Both the position numbers and the translations under genes were made by a program. A stretch of DNA of 64,000 nucleotides from Clostridium saccharoperbutylacetonicum N1-4(HMT) (lineage in GTDB: Bacteria > Bacillota > Clostridia > Clostridiales > Clostridiaceae), in contig NC_020291.1 of NCBI RefSeq assembly GCF_000340885.1, forward strand, positions 1,053,001 to 1,117,000, given 5' to 3'. The notes below the pieces were generated by a model. The model was not told the origin of the DNA. It did no database searches and was given only the letters and a program-made list of their open reading frames with translations. This document shows, one piece after another, positions 11,923-22,028 of the stretch. Numbering within the stretch: position 1 is the first letter of the stretch; each line of letters begins with the position of its first letter.

Positions 11923-13161
11923 ATGGAAAATAAGGATAATTTCATTGAAGCATATGGTGATTTTAAAATGCGAAAATTAACTGAAGATGATTTAGAGCAG
12001 TTTAATGGCCTTTTACGTTATGCTTTTCAGATAACAATGGATGAACTTTTGCATACTGGATGGACAGAGGATCAAATTATGCATGCAAAGATGCCTATTC
12101 TTAAAAATGCATATGTGCTTGGGTGGTTTTATCATGACAGATTAGCTTCGATGATTGTGGTATATTCAATGAAAGTTAATATTCATGATAATATCTGTAA
12201 AATGGGAGGAGTAACTGGAGTTGCTACTTATCCAGAGTATACAGGTAAAGGCTTAATACATTCCTTAATAAAACATGCAATTTTTCACATGCAGAAAGAG
12301 GGGCAATATATTTCATTCTTATATCCTTACTCAATTCCTCTGTATAGAAAACATGGTTGGGAAATTATTTCAGATAAAATAACTTTTAGAATAAAAGATT
12401 CTCAGCTACCTAAAAAAAGACCTGTAGATGGTATGATGGAGAGGGTAGACTTAGAATGTGAAGATCTCTTAAATGTACATGATTATTATTCTATGCAGCG
12501 CCATGGAGCAATGATTAGGGATAAATTAGCTTGGGATGAATATTGGCGTTGGGATAGTGATGATATTATTGCAGCTATTTATTATACTAAAAATCATAAA
12601 CCACTTGGTTATCTTATTTACTATATAAGGAATGACACCTTTTATATTAAAGAAATGGTTTATTTAAATACTGAAGCACGGCATGGAATTTGGAATTATA
12701 TAAGTGCGCATTATTCTATGGTAAGCGAAGTAAAAGGAAATAATTTCTCAGGAGAACCAATGGCATTTTTATTTGAAGATAGTGAAATAGTTGAAACTAT
12801 TGAGCCATATTTTATGGCAAGAATTATAAATGTAAAAGAATTTATATTACAATATACATTCTTAGAGATATCTCAAAAGATAAAAATAAGTTTAAAAATA
12901 AATGATCCTATTGCTGAATGGAATAATGGAGTGTTTATGCTTTACTGGGAGGAGGAAGAAACAATTTGCGAAAAGACTGATGACATATATGCAGCTAATT
13001 TGGTAGAAATGGATATTCAAACCTTAACCACTATGTTAATGGGTTATAAGCGCCCTACATTTCTATATGAGTGTGGAAGAATAAAAACAGAATATTATAT
13101 GTTGAGAATTCTTGAACAATTAATACCAGTAGAAAAACCATATTTTTCGGATTATTTTTAA
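11923..13161 (+). CDS. Eis-like GNAT N-acetyltransferase
   Basis: 412 aa from ATG 11923, chosen because GGAGGA ends four bases before it; the frame extends upstream without a better start. Layout matches Eis-type enhanced acetyltransferases. An N-terminal GNAT domain (about 10-150) carries a VTGVATYPEYTGKGLIHSL acetyl-CoA-binding motif. A second degenerate GNAT region follows (about 165-290), then an SCP2-like C-terminal domain. The chain ends in a free carboxylate after DYF, as in Eis, where the C-terminus takes part in catalysis. Members acetylate amines, including aminoglycosides in Mycobacterium; the substrate here is unknown. It is monocistronic, between two terminators. Confidence 0.83.
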   Translation: MENKDNFIEAYGDFKMRKLTEDDLEQFNGLLRYAFQITMDELLHTGWTEDQIMHAKMPILKNAYVLGWFYHDRLASMIVVYSMKVNIHDNICKMGGVTGVATYPEYTGKGLIHSLIKHAIFHMQKEGQYISFLYPYSIPLYRKHGWEIISDKITFRIKDSQLPKKRPVDGMMERVDLECEDLLNVHDYYSMQRHGAMIRDKLAWDEYWRWDSDDIIAAIYYTKNHKPLGYLIYYIRNDTFYIKEMVYLNTEARHGIWNYISAHYSMVSEVKGNNFSGEPMAFLFEDSEIVETIEPYFMARIINVKEFILQYTFLEISQKIKISLKINDPIAEWNNGVFMLYWEEEETICEKTDDIYAANLVEMDIQTLTTMLMGYKRPTFLYECGRIKTEYYMLRILEQLIPVEKPYFSDYF

Positions 13162-13213
13162 CATTAAAATTAGTAAGTTGTACAATTTTATATATAAACA
13201 AATTAGTAATTAG

Positions 13214-13249
13214 GACACTGAAAAAGCTTTGTTTTTCAGTGTCAATTTT
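13214..13249. terminator. Bidirectional terminator between convergent genes
   Basis: GACACTGAAAAA pairs with TTTTTCAGTGTC (13214-13243). T-rich flanks on the + strand and A-rich on the other let it serve both the acetyltransferase and the convergent kinase gene. Confidence 0.8.
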
Positions 13250-14312
13250 ATAAATTTGCATTAAAATTTTTTTGTACAGCATTAATTATTTCTAAAGCAA
13301 ATTCATATTGAGAATCTGATTTTGAAATTGTATTTGAAAGTAAAGTTAAGAAAGCCGATTTATTACATTTATTTATATTATTATAGTAATCCCTTGATAT
13401 TCTCCAATATTTTTGTGGGAAACAAACATAAGATAATATATATCTTAAGTCTGATTCATTTAATGGAGCAGATTCATTATAAGTTTTTAATATTGATAAG
13501 GCTAAATCAACATTCCATTTTGTATTTTCACGTTTAAGTAATCTACGCATGAAATATGACAAGTCTTTTGAACTATAATCCATTTTACATTTGTCAAAAT
13601 CTATTATCCACGGGTCTGAATCAGGAGGGAAAATTAAATTTTTGTTTACATAATCACCGTGACATAGAGACTTACTTAACTTGGAATTATCAATTTTATT
13701 TGATATATCTAATGAAATTTGTGCAAGACGCAAATTTGTTTCAAAACTTGAAATAAAATATCTCGAAAAGGTATCTTTAAACTTAAATGCTTCATTCGAA
13801 GCTTTCAGCAAATCTTGAAAATGCTTTAAGGTTGATATGTAAAAATCATCAAATCCTTCTCTTTGAGAACCTCCTAAAATAGGCTGAAAATTACGTGACA
13901 GTGAGTGAATAGTGGAAAGTTTTTTGACAGATATTAAAACATGATTTATGTTATCGAAATTGCACTTTTCACCTTCAATCCATGGTGTCAATATAAAAAG
14001 CATACCTTGATAAGATACAAATCTATTGTTATCAATAGTGGGTAAAAGTTTAGGGACTCTTATGTTGTTTCTATATAACCATTCGATGGCAGAATATACA
14101 TAAAGTAAATCATTTATATTATAATAAACTTTTTTTAAACAATAATTTTTTTCTTTAAAACGAACTTTATATACAGCTCTTTGCTTATCTGTATCTTTAA
14201 ATTTGATTACTGACACAAGGGCGTTCTCTAATCTATAGTATGGCAAAACATATTGCTTTATAATTTCAGGTGAAAGATTAGATTCTTGTAAAGATAAAAT
14301 TTCAGTCCCCAT
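13248..14312 (-). CDS. CotS-family spore coat protein kinase-like protein
   Basis: 354 aa with the aminoglycoside-phosphotransferase/choline-kinase fold used by CotS/YsxE/YutH spore proteins. Visible motifs are the catalytic loop CHGDYVNKNLI (His-Gly-Asp followed by Asn, about residue 218) and the metal-binding IDFDKC about 20 residues later. An N-lobe Lys in the YCLKKVYY stretch probably contacts ATP. Members coat the endospore or modify polysaccharides of the coat. It reads alone, against its neighbours, with its start next to the dgt promoter region. Assignment to CotS rather than another APH-like kinase rests on motif spacing and organism type. Confidence 0.75.
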   Translation of the reverse strand: MGTEILSLQESNLSPEIIKQYVLPYYRLENALVSVIKFKDTDKQRAVYKVRFKEKNYCLKKVYYNINDLLYVYSAIEWLYRNNIRVPKLLPTIDNNRFVSYQGMLFILTPWIEGEKCNFDNINHVLISVKKLSTIHSLSRNFQPILGGSQREGFDDFYISTLKHFQDLLKASNEAFKFKDTFSRYFISSFETNLRLAQISLDISNKIDNSKLSKSLCHGDYVNKNLIFPPDSDPWIIDFDKCKMDYSSKDLSYFMRRLLKRENTKWNVDLALSILKTYNESAPLNESDLRYILSYVCFPQKYWRISRDYYNNINKCNKSAFLTLLSNTISKSDSQYEFALEIINAVQKNFNANL

Positions 14313-14340
14313 TAAAACACTCCTTTATATGGTGAATATT

Positions 14341-14380
14341 TAATAAAACAAATTTTCTATTAAGAAAAGTTGTTTTATTA
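14341..14380. repeat. 40-bp palindrome between divergent genes
   Basis: TAATAAAACAA (14341-14351) and TTGTTTTATTA (14370-14380) with inner pairing AATTTTCT / AGAAAAGTT form an almost complete palindrome. It lies 29 bases upstream of the cotS-like start and about 165 bases upstream of dgt. It could be an operator or a cruciform. The remaining AT-rich bases of 14313-14545 show nothing else I can support. Confidence 0.55.
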
Positions 14381-14545
14381 AATAATATTAAAATAATATT
14401 AGTAATATACTTAAAGAGTGTTATTAAAAATAAATTTTTAATTAATTTAGATATTATTTTTTAATTATTTGCAAATAATAAATATGGCTAAAAATTAAAG
14501 GGAAATGATGAAAAAGGTAGAATACATAAAGTGAGGTGAAAATGT

Positions 14546-15571
14546 ATGGATGTAAGAGAAAAAATTCAGAATTTTGAAAACTTGACATTGATTAAAGAAG
14601 CAGCATTTTCCAAAAACACTTTAGGAAGAAATATAGAAGAAACAGAAGATGACATAAGAACATGTTATATGGTTGATAGAGATAGAATAATTCAAAGCAA
14701 ATCTTTTAGGCGTCTTAAACATAAAACGCAAGTATATATAAAAACTTTTGGAGATCATTACAGAACTAGGCTGACTCATACTTTAGAAGTGTCACAAGTT
14801 GCAAGAACTATAGGGGTTGGAATTGGGTTAAATGAAAATCTAATTGAAGCTATAGCTTTAGGACATGATTTAGGGCATGTTGCATTTGCTCATAATGGAG
14901 AAGAAGTTCTTAATGATTATTTGGAAAATGGATTTAGGCATAATGAACAAAGTGTAAGGGTAGTTACAAAGCTTGAAAATAATGGATTAGGCCTCAATTT
15001 AACTAAAGAAGTGATTAATGGAATATTAAATCATAGCGGTCTTGGTACTGTTAAAGACATAATTACTTTAGAAGGTGTGGTAGTTAAGTTTAGTGATAAA
15101 ATGGCATATTTAAATCATGATATTGATGATTCAATAAGGGCAGGTTTGTTGACAAAGGAAGAGATTCCAAAAGAAATAGTCAGAGTTTTAGGTAATAACT
15201 CAGCTGAAAGATTAAATACTCTAATTAAAGATTTTGTTAAAACTTCAAATGAGAACATAAATAATGGTAAAAAAGAAGTTGGAATGAGTAAAGAAATTAA
15301 TGAAGCAATGGTAGAACTTAGAAAGTTTATGTTTAAAAATATATATTTAGGGGATACCTTAAAGGTTGAGAGAAATAAAGCTAAATTTATATTAGATGAA
15401 ATAATAAAATATTTCGAGAAAAATCCAGAAAAGATGCCAGATATGTATTTAAAAATATCTAAAGCAGAAAGCCTTAAGAGAGGTGTTGCGGATTATGTTG
15501 CAGGAATGAGTGATGATTATTGTTTAGCATTATTTAATAATTTATTTGTGCCTAAATTAGTAATAAATTAA
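14546..15571 (+). CDS. dgt: Deoxyguanosinetriphosphate triphosphohydrolase-like HD protein
   Basis: 341 aa, short dGTPase-like branch. HD-domain metal ligands are visible: His in [14 protein letters not shown] (about residue 75), His-Asp in [13 protein letters not shown] (about 112-121) and the later Asp in NHDIDDSI. The family removes triphosphate from dNTPs and helps control dNTP pools. ATG 14546 follows GAGGTGAAA; the ATG at 14542 is out of frame. In Clostridium this gene commonly precedes dnaG and rpoD, as here, which fits a DNA-replication role. Confidence 0.9.
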   Translation: MDVREKIQNFENLTLIKEAAFSKNTLGRNIEETEDDIRTCYMVDRDRIIQSKSFRRLKHKTQVYIKTFGDHYRTRLTHTLEVSQVARTIGVGIGLNENLIEAIALGHDLGHVAFAHNGEEVLNDYLENGFRHNEQSVRVVTKLENNGLGLNLTKEVINGILNHSGLGTVKDIITLEGVVVKFSDKMAYLNHDIDDSIRAGLLTKEEIPKEIVRVLGNNSAERLNTLIKDFVKTSNENINNGKKEVGMSKEINEAMVELRKFMFKNIYLGDTLKVERNKAKFILDEIIKYFEKNPEKMPDMYLKISKAESLKRGVADYVAGMSDDYCLALFNNLFVPKLVIN

Positions 15572-15574
15572 TTA

Positions 15575-15616
15575 AAATAATAAAATCATTTTAAATAAAA
15601 AAGGATTTTATTATTT
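15575..15616 (+). terminator. AT-rich hairpin after dgt, probable terminator
   Basis: AAATAATAAAATC (15575-15587) pairs with GATTTTATTATTT (15604-15616). The stem is long but AT-only and the T-tail is short, so efficiency is uncertain. Confidence 0.55.
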
Positions 15617-15782
15617 AAAAACGAATTAATTAATACATAGTAATATTTTTTGATGAATATTACTTAAATGAGTTAACTAAAAAAATAAATTTTAAATTTT
15701 ATTTAAATTATAGAAGGGAAACTCATTAACGTGTCGAATAATATATAACTGGCGAAAAAGCAGAATGGAAGGAGATGTCTCC

Positions 15783-17564
15783 TTGCAAGTATCAGAAGAA
15801 GTAATTCAGAAAATAAAAGAACAGAATGATATTGTTGATATTATTTCAGAAGATGTAAGGTTAAAAAAATCAGGCAGAAATTATATGGGGTTATGTCCAT
15901 TTCATAATGATAAATCCCCATCATTTAGTGTTTCTAGTGAAAAGCAAATATATAAATGTTTTTCATGTGGAGAAGCAGGAAATGTATTTACATTCGTTAT
16001 GAAATATAAGAAACTCACTTTTGTAGAAGCAGCAAAATACCTAGCTGCTAAGGCAAATATTCCATTGCAAATAGAAAATTCAGAAAATAGTAAAATTTCT
16101 AGAAAAAAAGAACTTTTATATAAAATAAATGTAGAAGCAGCTAGATATTATTTTTCTAATTTACAAAGGAATAGAACAGCAAAAGATTATTTCCTTAAAC
16201 GAGGAATTAAAGAGGAAACTATAAAGCGATTTGGATTAGGGTATTCCAATGATGAGTGGCAGGGAGTAATAAATTATTTAAGAAGAAAAGGATATAAAAA
16301 TGATTTGTTACTTGAAGCTGGATTAGTTTCTAAAAGTGAAAAAAGTGGAAATATATATGATAAATTTAGAAATCGTGTTATGTTTCCAGTATTTGATGTT
16401 AGAGGAAAAGTAATTGGCTTTGGAGGCAGGGTTTTAGATGATTCAAAACCAAAATATTTAAATTCACCAGAGACCATGGTTTTCCAAAAGGGAATTAATC
16501 TTTATGGACTGAATTTTGCAGTTAAAAATAAGCTACAAGAGGACTATATCATTATTGTAGAAGGATATATGGATCTAATAGCACTTCACCAATACGGTAT
16601 AACAAATGCCGTTGCATCTCTAGGAACTGCACTTACCGTAAATCAAGTAAGACTTTTAAGAAGATATGTAAATAAAGTAATAATTTCTTATGATGCTGAT
16701 GTTGCAGGGCAAACTGCTACATTAAGAGGATTAGAAATTTTAAGAAGTGCTGGACTTGATGTGAAAGTGTTAACAGTACCAGAAGGAAAAGATCCAGATG
16801 AATTTGTGAGAAATAACGGAAAAGATGCATTTTTAAGATTAATAAATGAGGCTTTACCATTAATTGATTATAAAATTAAGCGAGCAGCCCAAGGAATCGA
16901 TCTTAAAAATCAAAACGACTTAATAGAATATGGAGAAAAATTTGCTGAAATTTTAGCAGACTTAAATCCAATAGAAAAAGACGTATATATAAAGAAGATT
17001 TCTGAAGAAACATCGATTAAAGAGCAGGCGTTATATGACTTACTTTCGCAAGTATTAACGAAAAAACAAAAAGAAGATAATTTTGTGAATAAAAAGGGAA
17101 TTTATGGAACAAAATTATATGTAGAACCAGCATACTTAAAAGCTGAAAGAGCTTTATTAAAATTAATGCTTAATGATGAATTTTATGATGAACTTAAAGA
17201 CATCATAAAGGTTGGAGATTTTGTAATGAAATCTCATAATAAAATTTATTCATTAATATTAGAAGGTAAAAATGAGGATACTATTAATATAGAATCGTAT
17301 ATAGAGAATAGATGTGATGATGTAGAAAGTTCCAAAGAATTAACAAAAATAAAAGAACACGAAATTCTGGAGTTTGCTGATAAAAGTAGATTGATAAGCG
17401 ATTACCTAAAGGAAGTTAAAAAATTTAAACTTAAGTTACAAATTGATTCTTTAAAAAAGGAACAAAACAAGTTTGAAAAAGAAGGTAAAATAGAAGAATC
17501 TATAAAGATTGCAATAGAACTTGCTAAATTATCGAAGGAACTGAAGGTTGAGGAGAGAGGTTAA
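15783..17564 (+). CDS. dnaG: DNA primase
   Basis: Makes RNA primers at the replication fork. TTG 15783 is chosen because AAGGAGA sits seven bases upstream and it gives the usual [13 protein letters not shown] start; ATG 15765 would place that site inside the gene. Zinc-ribbon ligands are Cys38, His41, Cys59 and Cys62 ([11 protein letters not shown], then KCFSCG). The TOPRIM catalytic core has VEGYMD and SYDADVAGQ motifs. The C-terminal DnaB-interacting region is helical and charged. Protein is 593 aa. The stop is five bases before the rpoD frame, so dnaG and rpoD form the conserved macromolecular-synthesis operon. Confidence 0.96.
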   Translation: MQVSEEVIQKIKEQNDIVDIISEDVRLKKSGRNYMGLCPFHNDKSPSFSVSSEKQIYKCFSCGEAGNVFTFVMKYKKLTFVEAAKYLAAKANIPLQIENSENSKISRKKELLYKINVEAARYYFSNLQRNRTAKDYFLKRGIKEETIKRFGLGYSNDEWQGVINYLRRKGYKNDLLLEAGLVSKSEKSGNIYDKFRNRVMFPVFDVRGKVIGFGGRVLDDSKPKYLNSPETMVFQKGINLYGLNFAVKNKLQEDYIIIVEGYMDLIALHQYGITNAVASLGTALTVNQVRLLRRYVNKVIISYDADVAGQTATLRGLEILRSAGLDVKVLTVPEGKDPDEFVRNNGKDAFLRLINEALPLIDYKIKRAAQGIDLKNQNDLIEYGEKFAEILADLNPIEKDVYIKKISEETSIKEQALYDLLSQVLTKKQKEDNFVNKKGIYGTKLYVEPAYLKAERALLKLMLNDEFYDELKDIIKVGDFVMKSHNKIYSLILEGKNEDTINIESYIENRCDDVESSKELTKIKEHEILEFADKSRLISDYLKEVKKFKLKLQIDSLKKEQNKFEKEGKIEESIKIAIELAKLSKELKVEERG

Positions 17565-17569
17565 AGGTT

Positions 17570-18706
17570 ATGACGGAAGGAGGCAATAACAATATGGAAC
17601 AAAAAACAAATGGAAAAGCAATAAAACCAAAAGATGATAAAAAAGATAAAAATGCTAAAATGGCTGCTGTAAAAGACTTGATTGACAAAGGAAAGAAAAA
17701 TGGTTCATTAACATATAAAGAAATTATGGAAACAATGGATCATATTGATTTAAGTCCAGAACAAATAGAAAAAATATATGAAGTTTTAGAAATGACAGGC
17801 GTTGAGATTATAGGAGAAGAACCTTCTGATAATACTGTTGAAGAAGAAGAAATAGATTTATCTGTACCAGAAGGTATTGCGATAGACGATCCAGTAAGAA
17901 TGTATCTAAAAGAAATTGGAAAAGTACCTTTATTGTCTTCTGAACAAGAAATGATTTATGCTAGAGAAATAGAAGAAGGTAATCAAAAAGCTAAAAAGAA
18001 ATTAGCAGAAGCTAATTTAAGATTAGTTGTTAGTATTGCAAAAAGATATGTTGGAAGAGGAATGTTGTTCTTAGATTTGATACAAGAAGGAAACTTAGGG
18101 CTTATAAAAGCTGTAGAAAAATTTGATTATAGGAAAGGCTTTAAGTTTTCAACTTATGCTACATGGTGGATTAGGCAAGCAATAACAAGAGCTATTGCAG
18201 ATCAAGCAAGAACAATCAGAATTCCTGTTCATATGGTAGAAACTATAAATAAGCTTATAAGAGTGCAAAGGCAATTATTACAAGAACTAGGAAGAGATCC
18301 TTTTCCAGAAGAAATTTCAAAGGTTATGGAGCTTCCAGTAGATAAAGTTCGTGAAATTCAAAAAATTGCTCAAGAGCCAGTTTCGTTGGAAACACCAATA
18401 GGTGAAGAAGAAGATTCACATTTAGGAGATTTTATTCCAGATGATGAGGCACCAGCACCAGCTGAAGCAGCTGCATTTACAATGCTTAAAGAGCAATTAA
18501 TAAACGTATTAGATACGTTAACACCTAGAGAAGAAAAAGTATTAAGATTGAGATTTGGACTTGATGATGGAAGAGCAAGAACTCTTGAAGAAGTAGGTAA
18601 AGAATTTAACGTAACAAGAGAAAGAATTAGACAAATTGAAGCGAAAGCTTTAAGAAAGCTAAGACATCCATCAAGAAGTAAAAAGTTAAAAGATTATTTA
18701 GACTAA
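17570..18706 (+). CDS. rpoD: Primary RNA polymerase sigma factor (sigma-70/sigma-A)
   Basis: Housekeeping sigma factor, 378 aa. Region 1.1 is near the N-terminus. Region 1.2 ([17 protein letters not shown]) starts near residue 104. Region 2 has the -10 recognition stretch [16 protein letters not shown]. Region 3 follows, and region 4 has the -35-binding helix-turn-helix ([18 protein letters not shown]) near residues 335-352. ATG 17570 follows GAGAGAGG; ATG 17594, behind GGAAGGAGG, is an equally good start and would remove eight residues. It follows dnaG with a five-base gap. Confidence 0.96.
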   Translation: MTEGGNNNMEQKTNGKAIKPKDDKKDKNAKMAAVKDLIDKGKKNGSLTYKEIMETMDHIDLSPEQIEKIYEVLEMTGVEIIGEEPSDNTVEEEEIDLSVPEGIAIDDPVRMYLKEIGKVPLLSSEQEMIYAREIEEGNQKAKKKLAEANLRLVVSIAKRYVGRGMLFLDLIQEGNLGLIKAVEKFDYRKGFKFSTYATWWIRQAITRAIADQARTIRIPVHMVETINKLIRVQRQLLQELGRDPFPEEISKVMELPVDKVREIQKIAQEPVSLETPIGEEEDSHLGDFIPDDEAPAPAEAAAFTMLKEQLINVLDTLTPREEKVLRLRFGLDDGRARTLEEVGKEFNVTRERIRQIEAKALRKLRHPSRSKKLKDYLD

Positions 18707-18777
18707 AAACTTAAGAAGATATTTTTAAAAGTAGTAAGCTGAATTAAATATTTTAGAATATTAGAAAAGCCTATAAA

Positions 18778-18873
18778 TTAATGCACAATGCACAATGAAT
18801 AATTCGCAATTAGGGATTAAGTAATGAATATAAATCCTTAATTGTGACTTGTAAAATGTTCATTGTGCATTAA
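18778..18873. repeat. Short dispersed palindromic repeat (TTAATGCACAATG family)
   Basis: The block begins TTAATGCACAATGCACAATG and ends CATTGTGCATTAA. An inner stem CAATTAGGGATT / AATCCTTAATTG nests inside, giving a long foldback. A shorter relative lies at 40066-40121. It looks like a miniature mobile element rather than a simple terminator. The rest of 18707-19045 has no gene I can support. Confidence 0.65.
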
Positions 18874-19045
18874 AAGTTTTAATGTTATTTATATGTGTTA
18901 CATTTATAAATGTTCAATTCACCATAGGGTACCCTTTCAGGGCATCAATGATCAATGTATATTGACTTCTTTTTGAAATTTTTGGATTTTGAATAATTCT
19001 TTTGTAACATGTATATTTTGATTATATTTTTGAAAGAGGTAAAGC

Positions 19046-19738
19046 ATGGAATTAAGTAAAAGATTAACTTGGATTATTGAAAAGGTAGATAAAGTTCAAG
19101 TAATAATGGATATAGGAACTGATCATGGATATATTCCAATTTATTTAGTGAAAAATAATATTGCTCAAAAAGTTATTGCATCTGATATAAACAAAGATCC
19201 TTTAAAAAAAGCTAAGATTAATGCAGCTTTAGATGGTGTTTCAGATAAAGTAGATTTAAGACTTGGAGGCGGTTTGCAGCCTTTAAAAAATAATGAAGCA
19301 CAAACTGTTATAATAGCTGGAATGGGTGGAAATCTAATTAGAGATATATTAGAAAATGACTTTGATAAAGTGAAAAAATTGGAATACTTAATACTTCAAC
19401 CAGCCCAAAATCCTGAAGTGTTAAGAGAATATTTATATACAAATGATTATGAAATCCTTTATGAAGATATTTGTTTAGATGATAATAAGTACTATGAATT
19501 ATTTAAAGTAAGATATAAAAAAGGTGATTATATTTCATTAGAAAATTTATTTTATGAAATTAGTCCATTAATGTTAAATAAAAAATTACCTTTGCTAAAA
19601 GCTTATATAGAAAGTAAAATAGAAAAAAATAAAAAGGTTATAGAATTTATTACTGATAGTACTGAGCATGCAATAATGAGACGGAATGAATTAAAAGACA
19701 AAAATGAAAAATTAGAAAAAATATTAAAAAATTTTTAG
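19046..19738 (+). CDS. trmK: tRNA (adenine(22)-N1)-methyltransferase
   Basis: 230-aa SAM-dependent Rossmann methyltransferase of the TrmK/YqfN family, which methylates A22 of tRNA in Gram-positive bacteria. SAM-binding motif I reads MDIGTDHGYIPIYL (about residues 20-33), followed by the acidic loop VIASDINKDPL. The family signature IAGMGGNLI is near residue 93 and a helical tail spans about 165-230. AAAGAGG precedes the ATG. It sits immediately before the Nif3-like gene and after rpoD, the same order as in B. subtilis (sigA-yqfN-yqfO), which supports the assignment. Confidence 0.93.
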   Translation: MELSKRLTWIIEKVDKVQVIMDIGTDHGYIPIYLVKNNIAQKVIASDINKDPLKKAKINAALDGVSDKVDLRLGGGLQPLKNNEAQTVIIAGMGGNLIRDILENDFDKVKKLEYLILQPAQNPEVLREYLYTNDYEILYEDICLDDNKYYELFKVRYKKGDYISLENLFYEISPLMLNKKLPLLKAYIESKIEKNKKVIEFITDSTEHAIMRRNELKDKNEKLEKILKNF

Positions 19739-19750
19739 GGGGTGGAATCA

Positions 19751-20542
19751 TTGACTAAGGTATTAGATATAGGAAATGAAATTGAAAAAGTTGCACCTAA
19801 ATTTTTAAAGGAAGACTATGATAATGTTGGTTTAATGGTAGGAGATGAAGAAAAAGAAGTTAAAAAAGTTTTATTAGCTTTGGATTGTACAAAAGAAGTT
19901 ATAGAGGAAGCAGTAGAACTAAATGCACAGTTAATAATATCTCACCATCCTTTACTTTTTAAAAAGCCTAAAAGTATAACTGCAGGCGATTTGCAAGGGG
20001 ATAAGATTATAAAATTAATTCAAAAGGATATAGCACTTTATTCCTGTCATACGAATTTAGATAGTACTAAGGATGGAATTAATGATATTTTAGTGAGTAT
20101 ATTAGGATATAACTCATATAAAATAATAGAACCTACTGAATTTAAAAATTATCCAGGTGCAGGAACAGGAAGGCTTATAAAGTTTGAAGAAGAAATTTTA
20201 TTAGATGAAATTGTACAAAATATTAAAAATAAATTGAATATAAAAAATATGAGAATTGTAAGAGGCAATAAAAAAGTTAAAACTCTAGCAATAATAAATG
20301 GAAGTGGAGGAGATTATTTTTATAAAGCAAAAAGCCTTGGAGCTGATTGCATAATCTCAGGAGATACAACTTATCATTTTGCTTCTGATTTTAAAGAAAT
20401 GGGAATAAGTATAATTGATGCGGGTCACTTTGCGACTGAATTCCTTGCTTTTATAAATTCTTTAGAATTTTTGAAGGTTAAATTTAAGGATGTAGAATTT
20501 GTTCAATCTAAAAGGTGCAATGATCCCTTTGAATTTATATAG
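19751..20542 (+). CDS. Nif3-like dinuclear metal-centre protein (YqfO family)
   Basis: 263 aa. TTG 19751 is preferred because AGGGGGTGG (19736-19744) is a proper ribosome site for it; the GTG at 19742 lies inside that site. Metal-binding histidines are visible in ISHHPLLFKK (about residue 64) and in SCHTNLD. C-terminal GDTTYHFASDF and DAGHFATE complete the dinuclear site. This short form lacks the inserted middle PII-like domain of B. subtilis YqfO. GTP cyclohydrolase and other roles have been proposed for relatives; function remains unclear. Its TAG stop lies inside the left end of the fold-back element at 20539. Confidence 0.85.
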   Translation: MTKVLDIGNEIEKVAPKFLKEDYDNVGLMVGDEEKEVKKVLLALDCTKEVIEEAVELNAQLIISHHPLLFKKPKSITAGDLQGDKIIKLIQKDIALYSCHTNLDSTKDGINDILVSILGYNSYKIIEPTEFKNYPGAGTGRLIKFEEEILLDEIVQNIKNKLNIKNMRIVRGNKKVKTLAIINGSGGDYFYKAKSLGADCIISGDTTYHFASDFKEMGISIIDAGHFATEFLAFINSLEFLKVKFKDVEFVQSKRCNDPFEFI

Positions 20543-20905
20543 ATACATAACGTAAGAATTAGACTTATGCAACAATTACCGAAATATGATACATTTATCT
20601 TCCACAGGACTAGTGAAATTTTCGCTGGAAGGTTCTAAATGTGGGCTTGTCGTCATTTCAGCGTGTTCCGAATATAAAAGCTCCAAGGAGAAAGTTCGTG
20701 TGTCCAAATATAAAATTTGGACACTTACTTTTCGGACAAGCTGTAAATGGAACAAGCCCACATTAATACCCTTCAACAGCTCAATTTCACATGCCTGCTC
20801 CAGAAAAAAATGTATCATATTTCTAGTGTAGTGTTAGGATTATAATTTCTCAATGATGCATGTATATTCCATTTATAAGTTTGATTCTTAAATTTGATAT
20901 ATATA
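20539..20905 (+). repeat. Fold-back dispersed element, copy A
   Basis: About 367 bp, beginning ATAGATACATAACG and ending with a TTTGATATATATA-like end, a decayed form of the terminal inverted repeat TATAGATATCCAA / TTGGATATCTATA. Internally it is one long imperfect palindrome. AAATATGATACATTT (20582-20596) is exactly complementary to AAATGTATCATATTT (20808-20822), and AATGTGGGCTTGT (20638-20650) to ACAAGCCCACATT (20752-20764). A nested apical hairpin GTCCAAATATAAAATTTGGAC lies near 20702-20722. The right flank (CTAGTGTAGTG to the end) is nearly identical in all copies. No credible protein is encoded. Confidence 0.88.
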
Positions 20906-20920
20906 AATTATACACCTTTA

Positions 20921-21003
20921 AAAAGAGCAGCTATGCTGCAATACGGATCAATTTTAAAAAGAGCAGCTATGCACCTATGAAAAGAGCAGCTATGCTGCAA
21001 CAT
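20921..21003. repeat. Three units of an AAAGAGCAGCTATG repeat
   Basis: The unit AAAAGAGCAGCTATGCTGCAA occurs near 20921, 20956 (shortened after GCTATGC) and 20979. Each full unit carries the self-complementary GCAGCTATGCTGC. A single inverted copy is at about 54132-54150. The three spacers differ in length, so this is not a CRISPR array. The rest of 20906-21094 shows no gene. Confidence 0.7.
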
Positions 21004-21094
21004 CGGAACTTACATTAGCAATTTTTTACTTGTTATTTATTTTCATATTCCTAATTTATTAGAATTATGCATATAATATTATTGTAATAATAAT

Positions 21095-21409
21095 ATGTGG
21101 TGTAGCATGAGTAGAAATGATGAAGATAATAAATCGGGAGAGGATTTTAAAAAAGAATTTGGACATTTTTTTAAACATAGCAAAAGAGCTGTAAGAAATT
21201 TTTTTAGGGGAGGAAGCTCAAAAAGAAGGACTTGGGGCTGGGGAAATGGATTTTCACCATTTTTCTTTAATAAAAATCCATTATTATGTTTGCTTTATCC
21301 TAAATTGATTGTGGCAGGAATAATATTATTGACACTATTATTTTGTGGTGTAAGTCTATATGGAATAATAATAATAATATTATTATTAGTGATATTTATA
21401 TTAATATAG
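21095..21409 (+). CDS. Small membrane protein of unknown function
   Basis: 104 aa, or 100 aa if the second ATG at 21107 is used; neither has a strong ribosome site. The first 70 residues are charged and basic, with an aromatic/Gly patch (RRTWGWGNGF). The last 40 residues are extremely hydrophobic, with two close helices (LIVAGIILLTLLFC and a run of Ile/Leu). I do not recognise it. It lies alone between repeats and rnpB. Confidence 0.5.
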   Translation: MWCSMSRNDEDNKSGEDFKKEFGHFFKHSKRAVRNFFRGGSSKRRTWGWGNGFSPFFFNKNPLLCLLYPKLIVAGIILLTLLFCGVSLYGIIIIILLLVIFILI

Positions 21410-21476
21410 TAAAAAAATGCAATTTAGTTATTATAAAACATTTGCATATTAGTTAAAATTGTGTTAACATATAGTC

Positions 21477-21824
21477 TGCGAGTGAGACATGCAATCACTG
21501 CTAGACTTAGATCTAGGAGAGGAAAGTCCGAGCTCCATAGGGCAGGGTGCTGGATAACGTCCAGTCAAGGCGACTTGAAGGAAAGTGCAACAGAGATATA
21601 CCGCCTAAGTTTTCTTAGGTAAGGGTGGAAAGGTGATGGTAAGAGCTCACCAGCGCGTTGGAGACTTCGCGGCTATGTAAACCCCACTTGGAGCAAGACC
21701 GAATAGAGAGGCATATGAGGGGCTGCCCGTCCCGCCTCTGGGTGCGTCGCTTGAGCTTACTGGTAACAGTAAGCCTAGATAGATGATTGCTTAGTACAGA
21801 ACTCGGCTTATGGCTTATCTCGCA
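21477..21824 (+). ncRNA. rnpB: RNase P RNA
   Basis: Catalytic RNA that matures tRNA 5' ends. The hallmark conserved blocks are present: GAGAGGAAAGTCCGAGCTC near 21515, AACAGAGATATACCGCC near 21588, GGTAAGGGTGGAAAGGTG near 21620, and ACAGAACTCGGCTTAT near 21797. The helix P1 arms TGCGAG (21477-21482) and CTCGCA (21819-21824) close the molecule and set the ends to within a few bases. The presence of a GCAAGA-type segment and the overall size of about 350 nt fit a class A fold; I did not fold it fully. Confidence 0.96.
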
Positions 21825-21834
21825 ACAAGTAATT

Positions 21835-21893
21835 GCAAGGATTTGAGGAATACACTAGTTGTATTTTCACTTAAGTTTCCCTTGCTTTTTTTT
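21835..21893 (+). terminator. Terminator of rnpB
   Basis: GCAAGG (21835-21840) pairs with CCTTGC, followed by eight T. An inner AATACACTAGTTGTATT hairpin strengthens the structure. Confidence 0.75.
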
Positions 21894-22028
21894 GTTTATA
21901 AAGGATTTGGCAGGATATTTGCTGTTTGGAAATTTACATAAATTAGATTTAGTACGTAGAGTATAGTTTTTTTCTTATAATATTGATATAATGCAATAAA
22001 TAAGGAGTAATATTATGGGGGTGGAAAT

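Noticed and set aside
20576..20831. Open frames on both strands inside fold-back copy A (and 49341-49643 in copy D) as small proteins
   Set aside because: The frames follow the palindrome, are broken by indels in copies B and C, have no ribosome sites, and the differences between copies preserve pairing rather than amino acids.
20921..21003. CRISPR array
   Set aside because: Only three units, uneven short spacers, one unit shortened and no cas genes.
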